From Datura wrightii (lineage: Eukaryota; Streptophyta; Magnoliopsida; Solanales; Solanaceae), in the NCBI GenBank assembly GCA_035772735.1, contig JASDFA010000003.1:124363001-124427000 (forward strand): a DNA stretch of 64,000 nt, given 5' to 3'. The notes below the pieces were generated by a model. It was not told the origin of the DNA. It was given only the letters and a program-made list of their open reading frames with translations, and ran no database searches. This document shows positions 1 through 9,800 of the stretch, one piece after another (within the stretch, counting starts at the first letter, position 1; every line of letters begins with the position of its first letter). A program made the translations under genes and the position numbers.

Positions 1-307
1 CCATATGTATTTCAGATAATGTGTGTTGGCCGTGTGGGGCCCTGTTTAGCTGTTGATTAGCGGCCTTGTCAGCCCGCGTAGAACTCCTCATGATTGTTTG
101 TCTTTGGTTAGCCGTTTACTTTCACAGGTGGCTATAGACCTTGTCGGTCGGGGGTTGTACTTACAGCCGCTATATAGCCCATTGTTTTCTTGATTCTAGA
201 GTTAGAGTCAACCCTGCACCAGAGGTGTTTAGGCTCAGTCAGCTCAGTGGTTCAGGTCCTAGTAGCGCACCAGGTGCCAGTCATGCCTCCCAAGGTGGGG
301 CATGACA
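1..307 (+). mobile_element. 3' end of a Ty3-type LTR (LTR-A), cut by the window edge
   Basis: The stretch ends in a CCAAGGTGGGGCATGACA-type terminus that matches the 3' end of the G4 LTR at 60640-60673. It shares the phrases about a gccgtgtggggcc box and a cttgtcggcccgc box found in that LTR, so it is the last 307 bases of a related plus-oriented LTR. No primer binding site follows position 307, so this is not the 5' LTR of an element continuing to the right. It is the end of a 3' LTR or solo LTR. Positions 308-312 (gtaag) would be the right target-site duplication. Confidence 0.75.
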
Positions 308-481
308 GTAAGCCTATTATGGTCAGCTGATATGAATATAATTGAGACGATAGCGATGAAATAGTAACCCTCGTTAGAGTTAACCCTAGCTTGATTGGTT
401 TTTCCTTAAGACGTTTGGGTTGTTAGATGTTGTTTCCTATGGGGTCATGCTTGTAGGGGCAGTACGATGTCTGAAAGGATC

Positions 482-586
482 AGATTGAGGTTGTGAGGGC
501 CATATTGAGTTCCAGCAGATTGAGATCGTGAGGGTCGTATTGAGTTCCACTAGATAGAGGCCGTGAGGGTCGTATCCAGCTTCAAT
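482..586 (+). repeat. 35-bp tandem repeat, three units
   Basis: Units start at 482, 517 and 552, exactly 35 bp apart. Each has the frame agattgag-gtgagggtcgtattgagttcc with a few substitutions. The array lies inside LTR-B and runs straight into the next array. Confidence 0.85.
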
Positions 587-590
587 AGTT

Positions 591-840
591 ACATTATGGC
601 CCATAATCGAGTCAAGGCTCAGGGCCCAGTTACAGTAGCTACATTATGATCCATAGTCGATTCAAGGCTCGAGATGTAGATACAGCAGTCACATTATGAC
701 CCATAGTCAGGCCAAGGTCGGGTTTCAGCTATTAGAGATTACATTATGGCCCATAGACAAGCCAAGGCTCGGGGCCCAATTACAGCAGCTATAGTATGAC
801 CTACAGTCAAGCCAAGGCTTGGGGTCTAGTTACAGGAGCC
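591..840 (+). repeat. 50-bp tandem repeat, five units
   Basis: Units begin at 591, 641, 691, 741 and 791 with acattatgrcccatagtc and end in a cagttacagcagct-like tail. The period is exactly 50 bp in all five copies, though the copies differ by several substitutions each. The lack of indels suggests expansion by unequal exchange followed by point mutation. Confidence 0.88.
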
Positions 841-923
841 CAGATGGCTCATATACAGTTACAAGAGCCCAGATGACTCAAATATAGTTAATGTAGCCCA
901 GAGGGCTCAGATACAGTTACAGT
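837..923 (+). repeat. 29-bp tandem repeat, three units
   Basis: Units start at 837, 866 and 895 (agcccagatggctc followed by an atacagttaca-like tail). This is the third adjacent array in LTR-B, overlapping the end of the 50-bp array by 4 bp. Confidence 0.82.
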
Positions 924-2089
924 TACTTATAGAGTCTACGGGGTACCAATAGGGGTATATAGACTGATTGGCACCTGCTGAGGCTTATAAGGGCCCAGGT
1001 AGGTTATTCTGTGTTGCTTGTATTTTCCTGGCTTATGGGGGCCAGGTTAGGTTCTTGTTTGTGAATTTGTCTGCCAGTTATAGCTTATGAATGAGTAGTT
1101 GTACAGTTTCAGCTCATACACATGTAGTGACTTACTAGATGCAGGTTACAGAACGGAAAACTTACAGGTTAACTTCTGGCCCTTATTACTGTTCACTTTC
1201 AGTTTTTATCAGTCTTACCCAGCTTCTGTTATTGCCTTACATATTCAGTATATATTGTACTGACACCCAACTATGGGGGGCTGCATACTTGCCTGCAGGT
1301 TAGACAAACAGAGTTCAGGATCTCCATTAGCAGCTTCTTAGAGTCAGCAAGTTGGCCAGTTCCTTTCATTTAGAGCTGCCAGGTTGTAGAAAGTACAGTT
1401 TTTTTATTTAACATTTGGGTAGGTCAGGCCCTGTCCCGACCACTATTTGTATTCTTAGAGGCTTTCAGACTACATTATCCAGTTAGTTAGTTGTTGTTGG
1501 CCGTGTGGAGCCCATGTATGTCTTATTTAGGTGTTGACTATGTGGGGCCTAGTATAACTGCTTATTTTCTTTTCTGTTATAACTAGACAGCATGGTGGTC
1601 TTGTCGGCCCGCATAGGATCCCTGTTATTGCATTGTTATTGGTTAGTTGTCTTCCTTTATAGGTGGCCTTGTCGGTCAGAGGCTGCATTTACAGCCGAGA
1701 TATAGCCCGTCAATTTCTTGAATTAAATTATAGGCATTCACAAGAAGTGCACCAGGCTAGTCAGGTTAGTCCAGATCCTAGTGTGGCACTAGGTGCCAGT
1801 CATGCCCCCCAAGGTGGGGCATGAAAATTGCCCTGCAAATTTCTAGTCTCTTCACCACGGGTTATGTAATGACTCATTATTTTTCAACATATGTCATTAT
1901 ATTACTCATTCTGCGAGTTTTGACAGCTTTCTATTGGCTTAAATTTTCAAGTTCGGGATCAATTCTTAAGGACTTTTGAGGATTGTTATATTTATAGTTT
2001 TCTTAATCAAACTTATAAAATCAACTTATTTTGAAAAGTAATTTTTTGAAAGTACTTTCCAAAAAATTATTTTTGGTGAGAAGTAATTG

Positions 2090-2385
2090 TGTTTGACCAA
2101 TAAATTAAAAGACACTTTTTAGTAATAATTAGTATTTGACCAATAATTTAAAAGTGTGCTTATGAGTGTATTTTTCTCTAAAGTGCTTTTTAAAAAAGTA
2201 CCTTTGAGAAAAAATTATCTTTTTAACTTCCGAAAAATAGCTTCTACTGCTCTCTAGAAGCACTTACTTTCTTCAAGAAGCTTAGCGAAACACATTCTTT
2301 TTTTTAAAGAAGCTATTTTGAGAAAACTAAGCAATTTTTGGCCTTTAATTTCAAAAGCTTCGCAAAACAGACCATTAGGTGTATG
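2090..2385. mobile_element. MITE-like non-autonomous repeat, AT-rich
   Basis: The segment contains tttgaccaataa near its left side, repeated aaaagtgctttt/aaaaagtac elements and gaagcttagcgaaacac near the right side. This composition is familiar from a common Solanaceae MITE with gtttggcc-type ends. The ends are degraded and I cannot define TIRs or a TSD, so the boundaries are approximate. The flanking 1825-2089 shows nothing I can identify. Confidence 0.4.
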
Positions 2386-2539
2386 TTTTAGAAAAATTAA
2401 TTAAGTTAGATGATTTTAGTAGTTTTTAAAAATTAAGAGGTATAAATCGTATTTCTTTAAAAAAAATATTCACACAATCAAATATTCTCTTTCAAATTAT
2501 AAAAACTCCATCTTCAACTTCAATTCAAAAAATTCTAAC

Positions 2540-4160
2540 AAACAATAACAATTACAATATATCCAATATAATCCAACAAAGTGAGATATGGAGAAGATAG
2601 AGTGTATGCGACCTTACCTCTACTTTAGAGATAGAAAGACTGTTTTTGATAGACCCTCGACTCAAAAAAAAGTCCAAAGCAATCTAGAAAGATAAGTAAC
2701 AGAAGTGAAAAAAATAATAGATAGTAACAAAACAACAAGTAGTAATATGATAGTAACTACAACAAAATACTACGATAGTTAAAGTACAAGAAACAACAAA
2801 TAGTAACAAAAAAGTCAAAAGACATGCAATTACAGGAGCTATACTACAACTGCTAGTATGGATGGGTAACAAGATAACACACTATTACCTACTAACCTTC
2901 TACCCTAATCTGTGCCCTCCACAACCTCCTATCTAAGATCATGTCCTCAATAAGCTGAAATTGCGTCATGTCCTATCTAATCACCTATCTCCAATATGTT
3001 TCTTTGGTCTACCTCTCTACCACTCTTGAAACCATCCATAGTCAACCTCTTACACAACCGCACTGGGGCATCCATACATCTCCTTTTAATATGCTAAAAC
3101 CATCTTAGTCTCCCTTTTCGCATCTTATCTTTTATTGAAGTCACTTTCACCGTGTCCCGAATAACCTTATTTCAAATCTTATCCCTCCTAATATGCTCAC
3201 AAATCCATCACAACATCCTTATTTCTGTAACTTTTAACTTCTGAACGTGAGAGTTCTTGACTGGGCAACACTCCACCCCTTACAACATAACTGGTCTAAC
3301 TACCACTTTGTAGAACTTGTCTTTAAGTTTCCTCAACACTTTCTTATTATGAAAGACTCTAGATGCGAGCCTCCATTTCATCTATCTTGCACTAATACGA
3401 TGAGTGACATCTTCGTCAATCTCCCAATTTCTTTAGATAATAGACCCAAGATACTTGAAACTTCCTCTCTTATGGATACTTGTGAATCAAGCCTCACTTC
3501 CACATCCACCTTATAAGTCATGTCGCGGAACTTACACTCCAAGTATTTGGTCTTGGTCCTGCTCAACTTAGACCCTTTAGACTCCAGAATATGTCTCCAA
3601 ATCTTAGCATTAACTCCATCACGAGTCACGTCAATCAGAACTATGTCGTTTGCAAATAACATTCACCATGACACCTCACCTTGAATTTATCGCATCAATA
3701 CATCCATCACCAAGCAAATAAAAATGGTCTAAGGGTTGATCCCTGCATCAAAACTGGAAAGTGCTTTGAATCGCCTCATACTATCCTTACCCGGGTCTTG
3801 ACTCCTTCATACTTGTCCTTGATCGTCCTAGTATACTTCACAGGTACACCTCTAGCTTCCAAACATCTCCATAAAACCTCCCTTAGGACTTTGTCATCAT
3901 AAGCCTTCTCTAGGTCGATGAAAACTATGTACAAGTCCTTCTTCCTCTCTCTGTACTGCTCCACCATTATCCTTACAAGAGGAATGACTTCTGTAGTTGA
4001 GCGTCTCGGCATGAATCCAAATTGGTTTAGTGAGATATTCACTCCTCTACTTACGCTCATCTCTATTACCCCTTCGCAAACTTTCATAGTGTGATTTAGC
4101 AGCTTGATATCCCTACTTAATTTTGTGAATGAATGACACGCCGCTTGTTCCATTTCAACT
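2540..4160 (-). mobile_element. 5'-truncated LINE, 3' half with tail
   Basis: Reading the minus strand from 4160 to 2540, a degenerate reverse transcriptase is followed by its C-terminal region, then a non-coding 3' UTR-like stretch (2660-2890). The end is a block at 2545-2655 resembling the TS SINE/LINE 3' tail of Solanaceae: gagtcgagggtctat at its start, a ggtaaggtc box, and a gttattg-rich terminus in place of poly(A). Truncation of the 5' part is normal for target-primed LINE insertion. Family recognition is from memory; the tail identity is less certain than the RT. Confidence 0.75.
2890..4155 (-). pseudogene. LINE reverse transcriptase remnant (ORF2 C-terminal half)
   Basis: Two open segments are recognisable. 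At 3776-4153 the translation contains NQFGFMPRRSTTEVI and VFIDLEKAYD, the fingers/palm motifs of a non-LTR retrotransposon RT (the D of FIDLEKAYD is a catalytic aspartate). At 3378-3662 it contains MLFANDIVLIDVTRDGVN, where the catalytic FADD box has become FAND, followed by the thumb segment with LSRTKTKYLECKF. The part between 3662 and 3776, which would hold the GLHQGS motif, is out of frame or lost. From 3230 down to 2890 weak traces such as RGRPKK of the C-terminal tail persist in several frames. The endonuclease domain is absent, consistent with 5' truncation. It is non-functional because of frameshifts, stops and the altered catalytic box. Confidence 0.85.
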
Positions 4161-4877
4161 CAATTAAACTTTTGTGACCAGATCTATATAGATGGTTGGA
4201 GCCAATGATCATTCAGGTTATTGGAATCAAAATTTAATATTTATATATATTTAATAAAATAATTAATTGTACGGCTGGCTCTATTCTCATATATCATTAA
4301 GGGGTGTGGTGAATGTGTGAGACTGTACTATTAATTAGAAATCTTACATTTAAGCCCTCATAATATAAATATTTATTTGGGAACCTGGTAACTATGATGA
4401 TTATAAATTTTTAAAATTCTAACGATGACTCTAAATATACATGAAATACCAGATCATTATATTGCGTACACGGGCTTGCTTTGAAATTTGAAAATACAGC
4501 TAAACAACGTGTGAAACAAGAAGAGAAACTGGCTATAAAGAGAAATACTTTGGATTATATTGACAGTATTCAAACTTTACCGACATCAAATTGGGTATAG
4601 ACCGTCCAATCTATTAACTCATTTTTCAGGTGTGCATATCATCTTTCCCTCTCACACACCCATACACATATAAATATACTGTTTTATTAATGTCACAATA
4701 TTATAAACTGATAACAAAGTTTCAGTTCTTGTTCAACTGTTTAAAATTAAAAGATCTATCCTTTCATTGACGGTTGCATATTCATCTTTCTGGAGATTGA
4801 CATATATAGTACGTACTTCGATTTATAAATTTCTGCAATTGATACCTAGGAGAAAATATGATGTTTGACTTTATTAT
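4161..4877. other. Upstream intergenic DNA without recognised features
   Basis: AT-rich sequence between the LINE and the MITE composite. I see no coding potential, RNA gene or clear repeat in it. Confidence 0.5.
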
Positions 4878-5770
4878 AGGGATGACAATGGGGTGGTGAG
4901 TGCGGGGCAGGGTTTTAGGCTATGTGGGTGGGACCAGGGCGGGTTGAAATATATATATATTAAATTGATGCGGGCGGGACAGGTTCTGAATTTATGAGGA
5001 TCTACGGGGTTTAATAGTAATATTTTCAAAAATAATTTTTGTTCTTGATAAAGTAGAGCTTTCATTTCAAAAATGTGTTTCATTTGATTATCATTCTTTA
5101 GTTTTCTTTCGTCTAAATTATCATTTCTTTTTCTCTTATGATTTGACCTTAGGGGTGTGTTTGGTTGGTCAAAAATTTTGAAAAACATTTTCTTTAGAAA
5201 AATAAGTCTTTGAAAATAAGAGAAATGATTTTTCTAATAAAAGTAGGAAAAACAATTTACATTGTCTCCTTCCTACCTCACAATTATCCACCCCATCCCC
5301 ACCAACCCCCATCCCATTCTCATAATTTTGTCTTAGATATATTTTCAAATGTTTCTTACTTGCATACTGAACACGAGAAAATAAGTATGAAAAAACTTGT
5401 TTTCCTAGAAAATATTTTGTTGAAAAATATTTTCCTTCATACCGAATACATCCTAATAAGAGTTTAAAATGTGGAGAGTGAGTTTAAATTATTTAGCAAT
5501 AAAAGTGTTATGTTAGTAGAAATTATGCATTGGCGATTGATTTGTTTTTTTTTTTTTTTGATAACACAAATCTAAAAAGTTTTTTTTAAAAAAGATAGCA
5601 AATTATGCGCTCCGAATTTATGCAGGGCTGGTCTTTATGGGGCGGGACAGTGCGAGATGAATTAAAATATCAAATTATACTATGTGGTGTGAGGGGTGCG
5701 GATCAAAGCCTTTGGAAATTTATGCAGATGTGTGCGGCAACTACATGGCACCCACCCCATTCTCACCCCT
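4878..5770. mobile_element. TIR-flanked non-autonomous element (MITE) upstream of the caleosin gene
   Basis: The left end AGGGATGACAATGGGGTGG (4878-4896) is the inverse of the right end CCACCCCATTCTCACCCCT (5752-5770), with 17 of 19 positions matching. Inside both ends the sequence is rich in gcggggc/ggcgggac boxes. No convincing TSD is visible. It contains no transposase coding sequence. A second element (5150-5455) is nested inside. It ends 158 bp before the caleosin start codon, so it forms most of the proximal upstream region of that gene. Confidence 0.6.
5150..5455. mobile_element. Nested MITE with TAGGGGTGTGTTTGGT-type ends
   Basis: The left end taggggtgtgtttggtt and the right end accgaatacatccta are imperfect inverted repeats. 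The subterminal ttgaaaaacattttc and gaaaatattttcc blocks are also inverted relative to each other, so the whole element could fold on itself. The type is common in Solanaceae genomes (recall). A 15-base-plus T run at about 5546-5562 lies just outside it. Confidence 0.6.
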
Positions 5771-5928
5771 ACTCTGATACGTAACATCTAAAAAGTTGTA
5801 GTTGGGACTTTAAAATGGGCACCTAATACTGGCCGGAAAAAAAAAAAACTTTACGTAATCTTAATTTATGATCTTCTTTCATCTTTTATTTATTGCACAT
5901 TCTTATATTTTCGTTGGTTATAGATTCC

Positions 5929-6811
5929 ATGGCGACTTCAACCAGCTGCAGCCAAGCTGACGGTATGAAAATTTCTGTCTCTTTTATGATCATAGTTTCT
6001 CATTAATCTTTTTGTCCTATTTCATACGTAATATCTGCATCCAATCCATGCAGGAATAATAGGAAATCATGAGCGCACTTCTTTGGAAAAGCATGTCATG
6101 TTATTTGATATCAATAATGATGGAATAATTTATCCAAATGAAACTTATCAAGGTTTTTCTTTCTTTCTTTCCTAAATGTAGTGTGTGTCAGTCAGTACGG
6201 TGAAAAATATATTTTAATTTGGGTTGGTTAAATTTTTTAGAAATTATCTTTTTCAGAAAAATATGTTCTTTAAAAATAAGAAAAAATGAACTTTTCTAAT
6301 GAAAATAGGGAGAACAAGTTTCACAAATATCATTTTTTATTAATTGTGTCGTTTTCACACTTCAACAAACCTCATCTTCATTCCACCTCTGTTTCCAGGG
6401 GCGGATTTAAAGGGGGTTGGTGGTGTTCATCCGAACCCCCTCGATAAAAAATTATACTATATAAATAAGGTAATTTTTTAAATTTTTATGTACATGTATA
6501 GAATTTGAATCCCTTGAAAACAAAAATAGAGGTTAGCTTAGTGGTTTAGGAGTTCAAAGTTCACTTTGAGGTTTCAAATTCAAATTTCAAACTCTTCATT
6601 TTTATTTTTAAGACCCCCTTAGTAAAAATTTTGGATCGGCTACTGCCTGTACCTTCTATTCCCATCACCCCACACCCCTACCCACTTTCTAAAGGATTTA
6701 TCTACATTATATACAAATGATTTTAGGATAATATTTTATACTTACCTACCGATCATAATAAAGTAAATAAGAAAGACATTTATTTTTTTGAAAAATATTT
6801 TTCCAAAAAAC

Positions 6812-6843
<32 letters not shown>

Positions 6844-9800
6844 TTTTTTTTAAGAAATATTTTTCTTCCTAACTAACATATAGGTAGAGTTCACATTTTC
6901 TCATTTATTTTATAATACATATGCTTTTGTCTTTATTGACTTGTCCTAATTATATTTTCTGAATTATAATATTTTCAGCTTTTAGAAAGATGGGACATGG
7001 TATTTTCCGTTCTATGTTTGCTGCTGTTCTCATTCATATTAATCTCAGTCACAAGACTAGACCGGTAATTCAAAACGCTCTATATATCTATGAAATGTAC
7101 AACTTTAACTATTTCCATACAATTAAGTGGTTTTGATATACCTTTTGTTCTATATATTGATAGAATATAGCATATAGAAAGATGAAGGAAAACCAGATTA
7201 AAATATATAACAAAAGAAATACTAATTACTGCGTAATTCTCATTATTTAATAGCAATAGGATAAGTAAATATATAGACTTTTACAGAGACTTTTCTGTTA
7301 TGCATAAAATCACAAACTCACTACTAAATCCATGACTACTAGATCTCCTAACAGACTACTAATTCAACTAAAATACATCCAATTCCTAATAACTAGGAGC
7401 TGAACAATTTAACAAAATAAAAAGATCAACAAACATTAAATAAATGGTTCCTAAATAAAAGGGCAATTCCTATAATGCCTCCCTTAAACTGATAAGTCAC
7501 GAGCATCAGTTTAATTGTCTTCACAAGCAATAGCCTCCCTCAAAGTACAAACTCCCAGTAGCTTTCTCAGCTTCACAAATGTTGCATAATTTAGAGGCTT
7601 GGTTAAAATATCAGCAACTTGATCTTCACTTTTGCAGTAGACAACATAAATGATTTTATCCTTTGTGATCAGGAAATGAAATTTCACATCAATGTGTTTG
7701 CTCCTTCTGTGTAAAACTGAATTTTTGGAAAGCTTAATCGCTGAACCATTGTCACAATAAATCAGAGTTGGCTTTTGCAAAAAAAGACATAGTTCCGCCA
7801 GAATATTCTTTAACCAGATTGCTTGAGTGGCGCACACAATTGCTGCTACAAATTCCGCTTCTGTAGTTGACAACGTAATAATTGGCTGCTTCTTGGAACA
7901 CCATGAAATAGCACCTGATCCAAACATAAAAAACATAACTAGATGTGCTTTTCCTATCATCTTTATTTCCAATAAAATCACTATCTGTGAACCCGATTAA
8001 ATCTGATTTTCCTCCTTTCTTGTATAAAATGCCAAAATCATCGGTACCTTGCAAATACCTGAGAATTCTTTTAGCAGCCAACAAGTGAGTCTCTCTTGGA
8101 TTTTCCATGTACCTGCTTATAAGACTTACAAAGTACATTATATCTGGTCTAGTAGCTATCAAGTACATCAAACTTCCCACAATCTGCTTGTAGAAAGTGT
8201 TGTTAATCCTCTTTCCTGTAGGATTTTTTTTCTAGCTTCAGCCCCGTCTCTGCTGGTGTGGTGACAGAGTTGCAATTTGTCATTACAAATCTCTTTAAAA
8301 TTTCATGGACATATTTCTTTTGCAAAATAAAAATTCCACTAGAAGATTTCTTCACTTCAATTCCCAGAAAGTAATGCATCAAGCCAAGATCCAACATTTC
8401 AAACTCAGTCATCATCAATTGCTTAAAATTTTTAAGCAGTACATAATCATTTCCAGTATAAATTAAATTATCTACATATAAACATGCAGTGACAAGCGCT
8501 CCATCTTCAATTTTAGTATAAAGAGTATGCTCATAAGGACATTTTTTAAAACCTGCGTATTGAAATAAGCATCAATGCGACTATACAAAGCTCGTGGAGC
8601 TTGTTTTATCCCATATAATGCTTTTCTCAATCTGCAAATTTTATATTCGCTGCCATACTTAATATAACCAGAGGGTTGATCAATATATACCTGCTCATGC
8701 AACTCTCCATGTAGGAAGACCGATTTCACATCCAATTGATAAATGGGCTAGTTGTTTTGGGCTGCCAATGCCACCACCAACCTGATGGTATCGAGTCTGA
8801 CTAGTGGAGCAAAGGCTTCTTTGTAATCCACACCATACTCTTGATTATATCCTTTTGCCACTAAGCACGCTTTGTACTTGTCAACTTCACCATTCTCATT
8901 GAGTTTGGTTTTATAAACCCATTTAACTCCAATTGTCCTTTGCCCTTTTGGTAGATCAGTAAGCTCTCAAGTGCCATTTTTTCAATTTTTGAAATTTCAA
9001 CATCCATTGCCTCCTTCCATTTTTTTTCTTGGACAACACTTTCAAAATTTATTGGGTCACAATTTGTGAACAAAGCAAAATGAGCAATTGTCTCATCATT
9101 GGTATTAACCCCCCTTACTTGATAATCTTGCATCCATGCAGGTCTTTTTCGAACACGAGAAACAACCTGCTCTGTTTCAATAGGTTCTTCTGCAGGTGGA
9201 AAAACTTCAGCAGTTGGAGCAACGTTTGCTGGAATTTCAGACGTTGGAGCTACTTCTTTAGATTCATCATCGCATAGGACTTGACTGGAAAACTCTTCAT
9301 CCCAGTTCCAAGTATTGTTTTTATCGAAAAGAACATCTGTACTAATCACTACCCTTTTTGTCAAAGGATTAAACAACTTGTACTCCTTGGACGTCTCGCT
9401 GACACCAAGAAAGAAACACTTAGCGCCTTTATCATCAAGCTTCTTTCTCTTTAAATCTGGGATATGTGCATAGGAAATGCATCCAAAAATTCTGAAGTGA
9501 TCTACAGCTAGTCTCCTTCCACTCCAAGCCTGCTCCAGCGTCACATCTTGAAGAAAAAGAGTAGGACTTCTGTTCAGGATTTGGATGCTCCAATTTACTG
9601 CTTCGAGCCAAAATGCCTTTGGAACTCTTCCTCGAGCCAGCAAGCCTCGAACCATGTTGAGAATGGTTCTATTCTTTCTCTCTGATACACCATTTTATTG
9701 AGGTGTATATGCTGTTGTGAGCTCTTTCCGAATTCCATGAGTCTCACAAAATTCTTCAAATGCCTTGGAGAAATATTCGCCTCCACGATCTGTTCGGAGG

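Larger units (their letters stand above)
313..1824 (+). mobile_element. 3' portion of a second related LTR (LTR-B)
   Basis: From about 900 to 1824 the sequence follows the same order of landmarks as the 3' half of the G4 LTR: a cttatgggggccagg box, a tactgacaccc box with a following gggctgcat, gtaggtcaggccctgtcccgac, and a terminal ccccaaggtggggcatga. The final CA is missing or mutated (gcatgaaa). The order LTR-A end, then LTR-B body in the same orientation, fits insertion of LTR-A or its parent element into LTR-B. The 5' part of LTR-B would then lie left of the window. That nesting is inference. Confidence 0.7.
6217..6885. mobile_element. Degraded MITE in caleosin intron 2, split by a second MITE
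   Basis: The left arm (6217-6330, gggttggttaaattttttag then aaaaataagaaaaa and ttctaatgaaaatagg) resembles the left arm of the element at 5150-5455. The right arm (6780-6885) has the matching gaaaaatatttttcc and tttttcttcctaacta blocks. The two arms are separated by the CAGGGGCGGA-type MITE at 6396-6649 and by a dinucleotide run. Confidence 0.45.

Noticed and set aside
591..840. 50-bp array as a CRISPR or satellite centromere seed
   Set aside because: Only five head-to-tail units without spacers, restricted to one LTR.
2684..2872. Cysteine-rich 62-residue membrane-like peptide
   Set aside because: It is the complement of the tagtaac-rich LINE 3' UTR; the hydrophobicity comes from base composition.
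5210..5467. 85-codon open frame as a small gene
   Set aside because: Falls entirely within the nested MITE at 5150-5455 and has no homology or start context.
6815..6839. AT run as an origin or recombination site
   Set aside because: Simple dinucleotide microsatellite in an intron with no further signal.
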